In this document: positions 27,580 through 34,767 of the stretch, in pieces
Position numbering within the stretch: the first letter of the stretch is position 1
Layout: every line of letters begins with the position of its first letter
Assembly (NCBI RefSeq): GCF_000296815.2
Contig: NZ_CAIT01000005.1
Location: forward strand, 496,001 to 560,000
DNA length: 64,000 nucleotides
Source: Fibrisoma limi BUZ 3
Lineage (GTDB): Bacteria > Bacteroidota > Bacteroidia > Cytophagales > Spirosomataceae
Direction of reading: 5' to 3'
Notes under the pieces: generated by a model
What the model was told of the DNA's origin: nothing
The model's database searches: none
What the model saw: the letters and a program-made list of their open reading frames with translations, nothing else
Program-made: the position numbers and the translations under genes

Positions 27580-28808
27580 CAGGCAGTGGCTAACTGGTGT
27601 TGCGAAGCGCCCCCTCCGCGAGCACAAATTTTTAGTTTATCCAGGCTCCGTTTGTAGATGCCTTCCAACGATTTGACCGACTTTTTCAGACGACTCGCCA
27701 GCGTTTGGAAGGGCACCGTGTCGCTGTAGTCATCGTCGTGGTGGGCGTAGATAATATCGCGTTCTTCCTGTGAAAGCGCTGCCATGCATTTACGGAGTTT
27801 GGCGTACCGATAATCATCTTCATCAGCGGTATCGTCCATAGCAGGCAGGTCGCCCGGGTCCGCACTACCCACCGCATCGTCTTCGTCGGCAGGTGGTTCA
27901 GTATCGCTGATGGGCTGTTTGTAAAAACCAGTGAGCAGCTTCCAGATGGCCCGGCTTTGCTTCACGAAACCAATCAGGTATGTAGTTAACCCGGCATCCA
28001 GATAAAACGAGTCAGGATTGGCCCGAAACCCGTTCACTTTCTGCATGAAGTCAAATTGGACCTGGCTCACAATCTCATTTATGCCATTCAGCAATTCCGG
28101 TTCCGGGGGCCGTTCTTCGTCAATCACTCGCCGACGTATCCAGCCGCGTACGTTACCCAGGGCTTCGTCGATGAAGGCCGCTTCGTTGGGTCCCCGGAAC
28201 AAAAATACCCAGAAAGCCGACTGCTCAAAAAAATAGTCTTTAATGACCGGAAAGCAGAGCTCGACCCGTTCTTCCCGCAACCAGAATACAGGTTCTTCTG
28301 ATTTCTGTCGTTTAAACCAGGCTACAAAAGCCCGGAGGGTGCGCCGGGCCACAATTGGGAGGTCGTCGGGTTGCAGCAGCCGGATGATACGGTGATGGTG
28401 GGTGCCCTTCTGGCTGTTTTGCCAGTACGTAAGTCGCTTCTGGATGGCCAGTTGCAGGGATTTGTCGGCCGCGGCAGCCGCTTCCGGCGACAATTTGCTG
28501 AGTTGCTGCTTCCAGCGGCAGACCGTGATCAGCTCGTCCAGTACTTTCTCGTAGTGAGAAATGAAATACCGATCGTTTTCGGGCAGCGTTTGAATCAGTC
28601 CGCACAGTTCGAAGATAACAATCGCTCGGAGCGGGCCATTGGCCGGGTTGCTCGGCGGCAGTCTACTGTCGAGCAGCGGGTCGAAAATGGCCTTGACCTG
28701 TCGGGCGAAGGCAAGCGCTGATGCAGCGTCGGTGAGGGTACGGCCCTGCCTGACCAGCGCCTGAATGTCGGGCTTTCGGCGGGATGACCAGAAATCAAAC
28801 AGGGCCAT
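27579..28808 (-). CDS. divergent sigma-70-like protein with long N-terminal extension
   Basis: The 409-residue protein has no obvious family match over its first 200 residues, which are helical. Residues 208-295 align by eye with region 2 of the sigma factor encoded at 29469-30095: EIVSQVQFDFMQKV and LTTYLIGFVKQSRAIWKLL match LFQDVILIFLQNV and VTTYIYGIAQTKWLREL. An acidic linker (302-333) leads to a region-4-like helix-turn-helix (MAALSQEERDIIYAH ... LKKSVKSLEGIYKRSLDKLK, 341-393). It may be a sigma factor or a decoy that has lost promoter recognition. It is followed, with a one-base overlap, by a membrane protein with an anti-sigma-like N-terminus. Confidence 0.55.
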   Translation of the reverse strand: MALFDFWSSRRKPDIQALVRQGRTLTDAASALAFARQVKAIFDPLLDSRLPPSNPANGPLRAIVIFELCGLIQTLPENDRYFISHYEKVLDELITVCRWKQQLSKLSPEAAAAADKSLQLAIQKRLTYWQNSQKGTHHHRIIRLLQPDDLPIVARRTLRAFVAWFKRQKSEEPVFWLREERVELCFPVIKDYFFEQSAFWVFLFRGPNEAAFIDEALGNVRGWIRRRVIDEERPPEPELLNGINEIVSQVQFDFMQKVNGFRANPDSFYLDAGLTTYLIGFVKQSRAIWKLLTGFYKQPISDTEPPADEDDAVGSADPGDLPAMDDTADEDDYRYAKLRKCMAALSQEERDIIYAHHDDDYSDTVPFQTLASRLKKSVKSLEGIYKRSLDKLKICARGGGASQHQLATA

Positions 28809-28839
28809 GTCTATCTCGGGTGTGGAACGAACGGCCGGG

Positions 28840-29523
28840 TTAGTCCAGCCACTGGGCCAGTTTTATGCGCCACCAGACTTTCCAGCGGTCAATGGCGTTG
28901 ACGCTGTACTCGCAGTCGACGCAACTCGTAAATTGATTGTACAGGCGCTCGGCTTTGTCGGGCTGACCGCTTTTCAGGTAGGCCACGGCCAGATGCCACT
29001 GCGCGGCTTCCCGAAAATACGGCCGGATGTCGGTGGCAGTCAATACCTGCTCAAAATTTTTGACCGCCAGCGCGTATTGCCCTTCCGTGAGGTGAGCCTG
29101 CCCATCAAAAAACTGCCCGAATACCCGTTTCTGAACGGTTGCCGTGGTGTCGTCGGCGAGACTACGCGTGACGCTCAGGTCATTTTCCGAGTCGGGGACC
29201 GTAATAGGGCTGAACGACATATAGAGTACGAGCATGGCGGCCAGCGCGACGACACTCCCCAGCGAACGGGTAATCACCCGAAGCTGCTGGGTGCGTCGTC
29301 GGTCGCGAACCTGGAGCTGTCTGATTGTATCGATGGCCTGTTGTTCCAGAAAGGCTTCCTTCATCAGGTCGTGGGTGCGTTTTAAAAGGTTGACGTCGGT
29401 ATCAAACGCCGGATCGGCCTGTCGTTCAGCCTCGACTACGGCGCGTTCGTCGGCGGTCATCTGGCCGTTTAGATAGCGCTCAACCCAGTCGTGTTCGGCT
29501 TCTTTGTCGGTTGGTCGTTCCAT
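28840..29523 (-). CDS. anti-sigma-like membrane protein with periplasmic TPR domain
   Basis: The 227-residue protein has a cytoplasmic N-terminal part (VERYLNGQMTADERAVVEAE, then DPAFDTDVNLLKRTHDLM), a transmembrane helix at about 84-106 and a periplasmic part with TPR-like helices (residues 135-195: GQYALAVKNFEQVL, AQWHLAVAYLKSGQPDKAE). A CVDC pair (201, 204) lies near the C-terminus. The gene overlaps the end of the sigma factor gene by 55 nt. Such overlap, with this topology, is typical of membrane anti-sigma factors in Bacteroidota. No zinc-binding HxxxCxxC motif of ZAS-type anti-sigmas is present. Confidence 0.65.
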   Translation of the reverse strand: MERPTDKEAEHDWVERYLNGQMTADERAVVEAERQADPAFDTDVNLLKRTHDLMKEAFLEQQAIDTIRQLQVRDRRRTQQLRVITRSLGSVVALAAMLVLYMSFSPITVPDSENDLSVTRSLADDTTATVQKRVFGQFFDGQAHLTEGQYALAVKNFEQVLTATDIRPYFREAAQWHLAVAYLKSGQPDKAERLYNQFTSCVDCEYSVNAIDRWKVWWRIKLAQWLD

Positions 29524-30095
29524 ACACTTGTTAATTTTTTCAGTTCCTGGATACAGCGATATTTTCTGGTTTTGGCGTTATCGGCCGTGCCTAAACCCAA
29601 CTCAACGGCAATCTGCTCCATCGTCAGGTGGTCGCGGTAGAAGGCCGTGAGCAGTTCGCGGCACCGATCGCCCAACTGGTTGAACACCGCCCAGGAGGAT
29701 TCCACTTCTTCGGCGTTCAGGTACAGTTGTTCCGGCGTGGGCGTGTCGGGCAGCATGGACTGTTCGCGGTCGTAGCGTTCAAAGCGGGCCGTCCGGTTTT
29801 TCCGAAGCTCCAGTTCTCGCAGCCACTTCGTCTGGGCGATGCCGTAGATGTATGTCGTCACCTTCGTATCGCTGCGAAGCTGGTATTTACCATCCCATAC
29901 ATTCTGCAGGAAAATTAGAATGACGTCCTGAAACAGGTCGTTGGCATCGTCTTCGTCGCCGTGCTGCCGGGTCACCAGCCGGGTAATGGGTTTCTGGCAC
30001 TGATGATAAAGAAACTGCACGATGGCGCGGGTAAGCCGTTCATCCCTGGCCAGTAGGCCATCCACAAGTTCCTGATCGGTAAAGGTTTTGGGCAT
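29469..30095 (-). CDS. RNA polymerase sigma-70 family factor (ECF-like)
   Basis: The 208-residue protein has sigma region 2 (residues 25-100: DEDDANDLFQDVILIFLQNV, SDTKVTTYIYGIAQTKWL) and region 4 (about 135-195: QLGDRCRELLTAFYRDHLTMEQIAVELG). It would direct RNA polymerase to a dedicated promoter set. It heads a leftward group of overlapping genes: anti-sigma-like TPR protein, second sigma-like protein, second membrane protein, metallopeptidase-barrel. Upstream (30096-30245) is an A/T-rich leader with no TAnnTTTG match, so its promoter may be of another class or self-recognised. Confidence 0.88.
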   Translation of the reverse strand: MPKTFTDQELVDGLLARDERLTRAIVQFLYHQCQKPITRLVTRQHGDEDDANDLFQDVILIFLQNVWDGKYQLRSDTKVTTYIYGIAQTKWLRELELRKNRTARFERYDREQSMLPDTPTPEQLYLNAEEVESSWAVFNQLGDRCRELLTAFYRDHLTMEQIAVELGLGTADNAKTRKYRCIQELKKLTSVWNDQPTKKPNTTGLSAI

Positions 30096-30245
30096 AGCGG
30101 TGGGGCTGCTTTGTCTCTTTATGCGTTACCGATAGCTGAATGTAACAGGCGTAAAAAAAATTTTTAGAGAAAGCGAGGAAAATCAAAATGCCAGCGCGTA
30201 AAGCTGCGAATTCGGACAGGCCGGGTTCGTAAAACCTTAAGCTTT

Positions 30246-30440
30246 ATGCGTACTGCATTAAAAAACATCCTGGTAGTTGCCGCTGTGGCGATTACGTTTT
30301 CACTGGTCGGTTGCCAGCCTGAGCCAATTGAGCCCAAGTCAACCGGTAAGAAAATTCAACTTCCGTCTGAGTCGGTTCAGTCCGATGACGAAGACCAGCC
30401 ACCAAAATCAGGTAACAACGGTGGAAATGGCGGTAACTAA
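30246..30440 (+). CDS. small putative lipoprotein
   Basis: The 64-residue protein has a lipoprotein signal (hydrophobic core, then SLVGC with the lipobox cysteine at 23) and a mature part of about 40 residues rich in Pro, Ser, Asp and Glu that ends in Gly/Asn repeats. It has no domain. It is transcribed away from the sigma operon and towards the TPR-CHAT gene. A strong terminator at 30458-30483 directly follows, which supports its being expressed. Function unknown; it may be a surface or periplasmic component of the neighbouring system, by position only. Confidence 0.6.
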   Translation: MRTALKNILVVAAVAITFSLVGCQPEPIEPKSTGKKIQLPSESVQSDDEDQPPKSGNNGGNGGN

Positions 30441-30457
30441 CGCGTAAGTAATTGATC

Positions 30458-30483
30458 AAAGCCTCCGAAAGGGGGCTTTTTTA
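30458..30483 (+). terminator. rho-independent terminator after the small lipoprotein
   Basis: An 8-bp stem (30459-30466 with 30471-30478, one G-T pair) closed by a GAAA tetraloop is followed by TTTTTTATT. It may also limit the convergent TPR-CHAT transcript. Confidence 0.85.
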
Positions 30484-30506
30484 TTGTCCGGTAGTCAGAT
30501 AAATCC

Positions 30507-33314
30507 TTATCGACGGCTCATCAACCGGCCAAGTCTGTTACGTTGCCAAAACGCCACCCCAATCATTCCAACTAAAGCCACCAGCCAGCCTGCATGACCT
30601 GAATGCGATACCGGCATCACGGGCGCATGATTACCCAGCAGGACGTAGTTCGCCCAATAATACGGATGGTCATATTTGGCCCGCAATGGAGACTCAAAAA
30701 AATCCAGCCGGGCCCGCTGCAGCGCTTCATCCGTGGATAAACCCTGCGTCAAATACTCGTGCAGGCGGATCGTCAGGAAGGACGTTGTCTCGTCGTTGGC
30801 CTTCCAGAGTGTCGAAATAACGGATGGACAACCGGCGAAGGCGAACGCACGCGCCAGCGACAGAACGCCTTCACCGGCTATTACCTTACCCGAGCCCGTT
30901 TCGCAGGCACCCAGCACGACCAGGCCTGTTGACGATAAAGAAAGGTTATAAATATCATCGGTGTATAATTTATCCGTTTCGCCGGGAAAGAACGCGATGT
31001 GTGAATTGGCTGGATCGGTATCGTCGGTTTTGGCGTGGGTAGCGAAGTAAATCACAGGGCGGTCTAGATTGGTGCGCTGAAAAGTTCGCAGAGTAGCAGC
31101 CGGACCGAGCAGGAGTTGTCCGCCAATAGCGCGGGCTTCGGCTTCACTGGACCCCAACGGCTTCAGATTATCCTGGCGATTAACGGCTTCCTCTACGGCT
31201 GAGGCCCGGGCGAAGGGGGCCACCATCAGCACCGGTCGGCTGGTCGATGCCTGCCTGGTCGGCTGAAAAAAAGCCTGGGCCGATACGGTGTACGCAATAG
31301 CGTACTGTTTGGTCAGGTAGTCATTCGCCTGCCTGCCGGTTTCGAGTACCTCGAACGGCAGAAAATTGAAACTCCAGTCGCGGGCTATGATCAGTCTCGT
31401 TTTTCCGTTCAGATACGGCCGCATCGGCTCAATGCAGGTGGCGTATAACTCGGCCGCACTATCCATGCCCTTGTAGCGGGCGAAAATAGGGTCCTGATAC
31501 AGTTCCTGCTGAAGGGTGGCTAACTGCCTACTGAAGCGGGTGGAGTCAATCGGTTGCCGGATAACGTCTATACGGCTGCGTGTCGCCACGAGCATGAACA
31601 GGTTGTTTCTGGTCCGGACATAGGCAACGTAGGCCGTCCGGTTGTCCAGGTGTTGCTGCAGGGTCTGCGCGCTCAGCGTGGTTTGCTGATACTGAAGCTG
31701 GTAATAGGCGGGATAATCCTGCCGAAAGGTTTCCAGTAACTGATGCCACGCCAACTGCCGGGCTGTGAGCTCGACACTGGCGGCTGAATCGCCGGCGGGG
31801 CGTCGGCGCAGTTTGTTGATCTGCTGTTTTAGCTTCTGTTCGCGTTCAAGCAACGCAGCGGGAATGGTGCGGGGTTTGATGGCATTGAGTCGCAGCGCTT
31901 CGCGCAGACTACCTGCCTGGGCCTGTTCAAACAGCCCAACCAGGATGTCGCGCAGGGACTGACTGGGCTGACGTTGGTAGGCTTCGAACGTCAGGTCGAT
32001 GGCATCCGGTACGAGCGTGGGCTGGCGGGCCGCAAACAGCAGTTGGGCGTGTTCGGTATCGATACCGTGACGAACACGTTCCTGTAGTTGAACACCGTAG
32101 CGGTAGGTATCAATGGCCGCAGTCAGATACGCCGGCTGGCGGTTGGTGCGGTACACTTGCTTCAGCAGGGCCGCTTTACGAGAAACGGCCAGTAATAGCA
32201 TTACCTCATCGGAAACAGCATCGGCAACAGGGTTTTGCCATTGACGTAGCGGGATGGTCGTATCGCGGCAAACGGTTTGGATAGCAGTCTGGTAAGCCTG
32301 TAGCGCCCTGGCCGGTTCGTGTCGGGCTTCGTACCAGCGCCCTTGTTCAATTATGACTTTTGCCAGCAGCGGTCCCCGGTTCCCCAGGTGCTTCTGGTGC
32401 AATTGAATGGCTTTTGACGAGTAACGAGCTGCTTCGGTCAGTTGGTTTGCCGACCGATGGCAGCTACTGATCATGTACCACAGGTTAATTTGATAGGATA
32501 AATAATCGGTTGGTAATTTTCGGGGTAGCCGGCTTAGAACCTGATCGGCCAGAGCAAAATAACGCAGTGCTTCCGGGTAGCGGTGTAGTTTTAATAAAGT
32601 CCAGCCAAGTCCCGATAGGTTTCCGCATTTCCGTATGTCATCTACTTTGTAATTAGCATGAGCGGCAAGTCTATGCTGCAAGGCTTTCTCAAAATCTCCC
32701 ATTTGTTCAAAGCAACCGGCCAAGTTACCTTCAATATAGGTCAGATCACTCTGCATATCATACGTCAAGGCCATCTGCCGGGCTTTGGTCAGGTACGTTA
32801 AGCAACGGGCATAGTTTTCGGTCCTTAATAGCCAATGGCCCTGGTTGTTCAGGTGAAAGAGTACGTACAGCGGAATCTGCTGCTCAATGCGTGGATTATG
32901 GGCGAGCAAGGCATCGGCCCGGCGAAAATAACTGCGGGCGGAGTCGGGGTAGAATAGCTCAATGTAGTACGTTCCCAGGCTGGAGTAGAGCTTGAACAGG
33001 GCGGAGTCGGGCGGAGTAGCCACCGCACGGAGGTGTTGCAGGCCGGTCAGGCAGCGGTCGGCGGCTTTCCGGTTGTGGCCCTTCATGTAGTCCATGCTGC
33101 TGAGGTCTACGCAGAGGTTGGCGGCCCGCACGGGATCGGTTCCACGGACAAGTTGATACGCTTTCTCGTAGTAGGTGGTGGCCAGCTCGTAATGGCCTTT
33201 GCCGTATTCTGTTTCGGCCCGCTGGCGATACGTATCGGCCAGTTGGGACTGACCCCGGCCAGGTCGTGGCAGCAGCGCCAGCACGAACAGCACAAACAGG
33301 AAAGGCGACTTCAT
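30507..33314 (-). CDS. exported TPR-CHAT (caspase-like) protein, membrane anchored
   Basis: The 935-residue protein has a signal peptide (ending near GRGQS, residue 23), many TPR-like repeats from about 25 to 440, a helical linker, and a CHAT domain at about 640-895. The catalytic dyad is present: His760 in YFATHAKTDD and Cys804 in VVLGACETGSGK. A transmembrane helix (about 908-925, WLVALVGMIGVAFW) with a basic tail ends the protein, so the protease would sit in the periplasm. CHAT proteins are C14-like cysteine proteases, commonly paired with TPR sensor domains. Neighbouring sigma and anti-sigma-like genes make a regulatory target plausible, but cleavage is not shown by sequence. The leader contains the hairpin at 33341-33392. 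Confidence 0.88.
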   Translation of the reverse strand: MKSPFLFVLFVLALLPRPGRGQSQLADTYRQRAETEYGKGHYELATTYYEKAYQLVRGTDPVRAANLCVDLSSMDYMKGHNRKAADRCLTGLQHLRAVATPPDSALFKLYSSLGTYYIELFYPDSARSYFRRADALLAHNPRIEQQIPLYVLFHLNNQGHWLLRTENYARCLTYLTKARQMALTYDMQSDLTYIEGNLAGCFEQMGDFEKALQHRLAAHANYKVDDIRKCGNLSGLGWTLLKLHRYPEALRYFALADQVLSRLPRKLPTDYLSYQINLWYMISSCHRSANQLTEAARYSSKAIQLHQKHLGNRGPLLAKVIIEQGRWYEARHEPARALQAYQTAIQTVCRDTTIPLRQWQNPVADAVSDEVMLLLAVSRKAALLKQVYRTNRQPAYLTAAIDTYRYGVQLQERVRHGIDTEHAQLLFAARQPTLVPDAIDLTFEAYQRQPSQSLRDILVGLFEQAQAGSLREALRLNAIKPRTIPAALLEREQKLKQQINKLRRRPAGDSAASVELTARQLAWHQLLETFRQDYPAYYQLQYQQTTLSAQTLQQHLDNRTAYVAYVRTRNNLFMLVATRSRIDVIRQPIDSTRFSRQLATLQQELYQDPIFARYKGMDSAAELYATCIEPMRPYLNGKTRLIIARDWSFNFLPFEVLETGRQANDYLTKQYAIAYTVSAQAFFQPTRQASTSRPVLMVAPFARASAVEEAVNRQDNLKPLGSSEAEARAIGGQLLLGPAATLRTFQRTNLDRPVIYFATHAKTDDTDPANSHIAFFPGETDKLYTDDIYNLSLSSTGLVVLGACETGSGKVIAGEGVLSLARAFAFAGCPSVISTLWKANDETTSFLTIRLHEYLTQGLSTDEALQRARLDFFESPLRAKYDHPYYWANYVLLGNHAPVMPVSHSGHAGWLVALVGMIGVAFWQRNRLGRLMSRR

Positions 33315-33340
33315 AGCGGTGGATGGAAAGCTGAATTTGG

Positions 33341-33392
33341 CTGAGGGATTGGTGGTGCGGTGGTGTCAGGTGCAGCACCACCAATCCCTCAG
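33341..33392. repeat. perfect 18-bp inverted repeat in the TPR-CHAT leader
   Basis: Arms 33341-33358 and 33375-33392 are exact reverse complements around a 16-nt loop. The element lies between the likely -7 box at 33404-33411 and the TPR-CHAT start codon at 33314, so it would be a stem-loop in the 5' UTR. The loop shares GGTGTCAGGT with the palindrome at 25203-25271. Confidence 0.8.
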
Positions 33393-33403
33393 TTAATACA
33401 ACA

Positions 33404-33411
33404 CAAACTTA
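33404..33411 (-). promoter_or_regulatory. -7 box TAAGTTTG upstream of the TPR-CHAT gene
   Basis: On the minus strand this reads TAAGTTTG, an exact TAnnTTTG match, about 90 nt before the TPR-CHAT ATG. No -33 TTG is seen at the usual spacing. Between box and gene lies the 18-bp stem-loop. Confidence 0.4.
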
Positions 33412-33438
33412 CTCTTTAGACTTAACCGGCTCAGTAGG

Positions 33439-34482
33439 TCACTGATAATCAATCACCACGTCGTAAGCGCCGGAGTTATCCGTCAAAATATTGTCATTGA
33501 CGTGAAATGTTACCTCTATATACTGACGACCGTTGGTTTGAAACGTACGTTTAGCGCTCCAGTATTGCCAATCAGGCTCGTTGTCAACTTTATACATTAG
33601 GGCCGCGTGGAACATGCTCGGAATGATGCTATATTCGGCCAAAGAGAATTCGAATAAACCTTCTCCAAGTTTTCCTTCGGGGCCACTATTGCCGACCCAT
33701 TCTCCTACAACCATTGTCCCTGAAGCCTTTATAGCAATTGTCCCCTGTTTGTCTAACTTAATCGTCTTCGTGATCAAATTATTTACCTTGAGCGAGCAGG
33801 GCAGGAAGCTGACACTGGTCAGGTCTTTGCAGGAGGTCGTGTATAGCTTGTTGATCGCCAGTGAGTCAGTTTTGGATGACGTAACGGCCTGCCCCACAAA
33901 CAGGGGCGACATCAGTGAACCCGTTTCACTGGATGAGGTCATGCCCAGAAACACGCCCGCCTGATACGCTACGGCCTTGGTCAGGGCGTTGGGGGTCCAG
34001 TCGTAGGCGTTGCTCAGCAGGATGGCATAGGCACCGTTGCTTTCCTGCCGCAAGGCCGACACTGTCAGCGCCGACCCGCGCACCAGCCCGATTGGCACCG
34101 ATACGGCCTGCGCTTGCACAACCGACGGGTCCGCAAAACGTACGGTCAGTTCCGGGCGGTCGACGAGTTCCAGAAAGCCAACGTTGGCCGACAGGCGTTG
34201 CCAAACCCCGAGACCAGCCCGGATGGCTTCGCGTTGCGTATCGTTGTCGAGTCGGTTGTAGGTGTTGGCGATGGCGAACCGAAACGCGCAACCGGTCGAC
34301 GGTCGGCGGGCTACGGCGTTTTCGGCACCGACGTACACCAGTCGCGAGGCCTCCGGCGGGGCTTCCTGACACTGCACGAACAAGGTGGCCAGGACTAGTA
34401 CAATAAGCGCAAATCGGGGTAGTGCGGATAGACGAGACACGGCTGTGGAACGAAGCAAAATGGTGGTGGAATGAGTCAGCAA
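33439..34482 (-). CDS. degenerate matrixin-like (pseudo-metalloprotease) protein with LecA-like C-terminal domain
   Basis: The 347-residue protein has a hydrophobic signal and a Cys (FVQC, residue 38) that may be lipidated. Residues 60-200 follow the matrixin fold pattern (FRFAIANTYNRL, GLGVWQRLSANVGFLEL), but the zinc motif HExGHxxGxxH reads YQAGVFLGMTS (173-183): both glycines and the Met-turn SLMSP (189-193) are kept and all catalytic residues are lost. Residues 215-347 resemble the PA-IL (LecA) galactose-lectin fold: IAIKASGTMVVGEW, HAALMYKV, VNDNILTDNSGAYDVVIDY. It probably binds rather than cleaves. The start at 34482 is TTG; a GTG at 34440 gives a more normal signal peptide. Confidence 0.6.
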   Translation of the reverse strand: MLTHSTTILLRSTAVSRLSALPRFALIVLVLATLFVQCQEAPPEASRLVYVGAENAVARRPSTGCAFRFAIANTYNRLDNDTQREAIRAGLGVWQRLSANVGFLELVDRPELTVRFADPSVVQAQAVSVPIGLVRGSALTVSALRQESNGAYAILLSNAYDWTPNALTKAVAYQAGVFLGMTSSSETGSLMSPLFVGQAVTSSKTDSLAINKLYTTSCKDLTSVSFLPCSLKVNNLITKTIKLDKQGTIAIKASGTMVVGEWVGNSGPEGKLGEGLFEFSLAEYSIIPSMFHAALMYKVDNEPDWQYWSAKRTFQTNGRQYIEVTFHVNDNILTDNSGAYDVVIDYQ

Positions 34483-34550
34483 TATACTGACCCTGATTTA
34501 TTTACCCGCCAATTTTTCGTTTTCGGTTGATGTGGCTAAATTAATACTGC

Positions 34551-34640
34551 TACCCCCAACCCCCTGAAGGGGGCTTAGCGCTGCTAATATCAGGTGTCCG
34601 AATCAGGCGGAGCTAAGCCCCCTTCAGGGGGTTGGGGGTA
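34551..34640. repeat. perfect 29-bp inverted repeat with C/G-tract arms
   Basis: Arms 34551-34579 and 34612-34640 are exact reverse complements around a 32-nt loop. The arms contain CCCCCTGAAGGGGG, itself a palindrome, so several alternative folds are possible. It lies in the space between the GMC operon end and the pseudo-matrixin start. No T-run; probably a dispersed intergenic element. Confidence 0.88.
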
Positions 34641-34711
34641 AAGTGACATTACAACGTTACGTAATCAGTATGATATGATTTTCAAGTCGCCAAAAAGCAG
34701 TAACAAAAGAA

Positions 34712-34744
34712 GCCCCCGCTACCGAATTGACTGGTCGCGGGGGC
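34712..34744 (-). terminator. terminator of the GMC oxidoreductase cluster
   Basis: A perfect 8-bp stem (34712-34719 with 34737-34744, GCCCCCGC type) read on the minus strand is followed by TTCTTTTGTT. It lies 23 bp after the GMC stop codon. Confidence 0.65.
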
Positions 34745-34767
34745 CAATAAATACAAAAACTGAATAC

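Noticed and set aside
25544-34482. Possible CRISPR-linked (type III-E) TPR-CHAT locus
   Set aside because: No repeat-spacer array and no cas gene is present in the window; only the TPR-CHAT plus sigma-factor theme is shared.
33439-34482. Active matrixin metalloprotease
   Set aside because: All zinc-binding and catalytic residues of HExGHxxGxxH are substituted, so only the fold is claimed.
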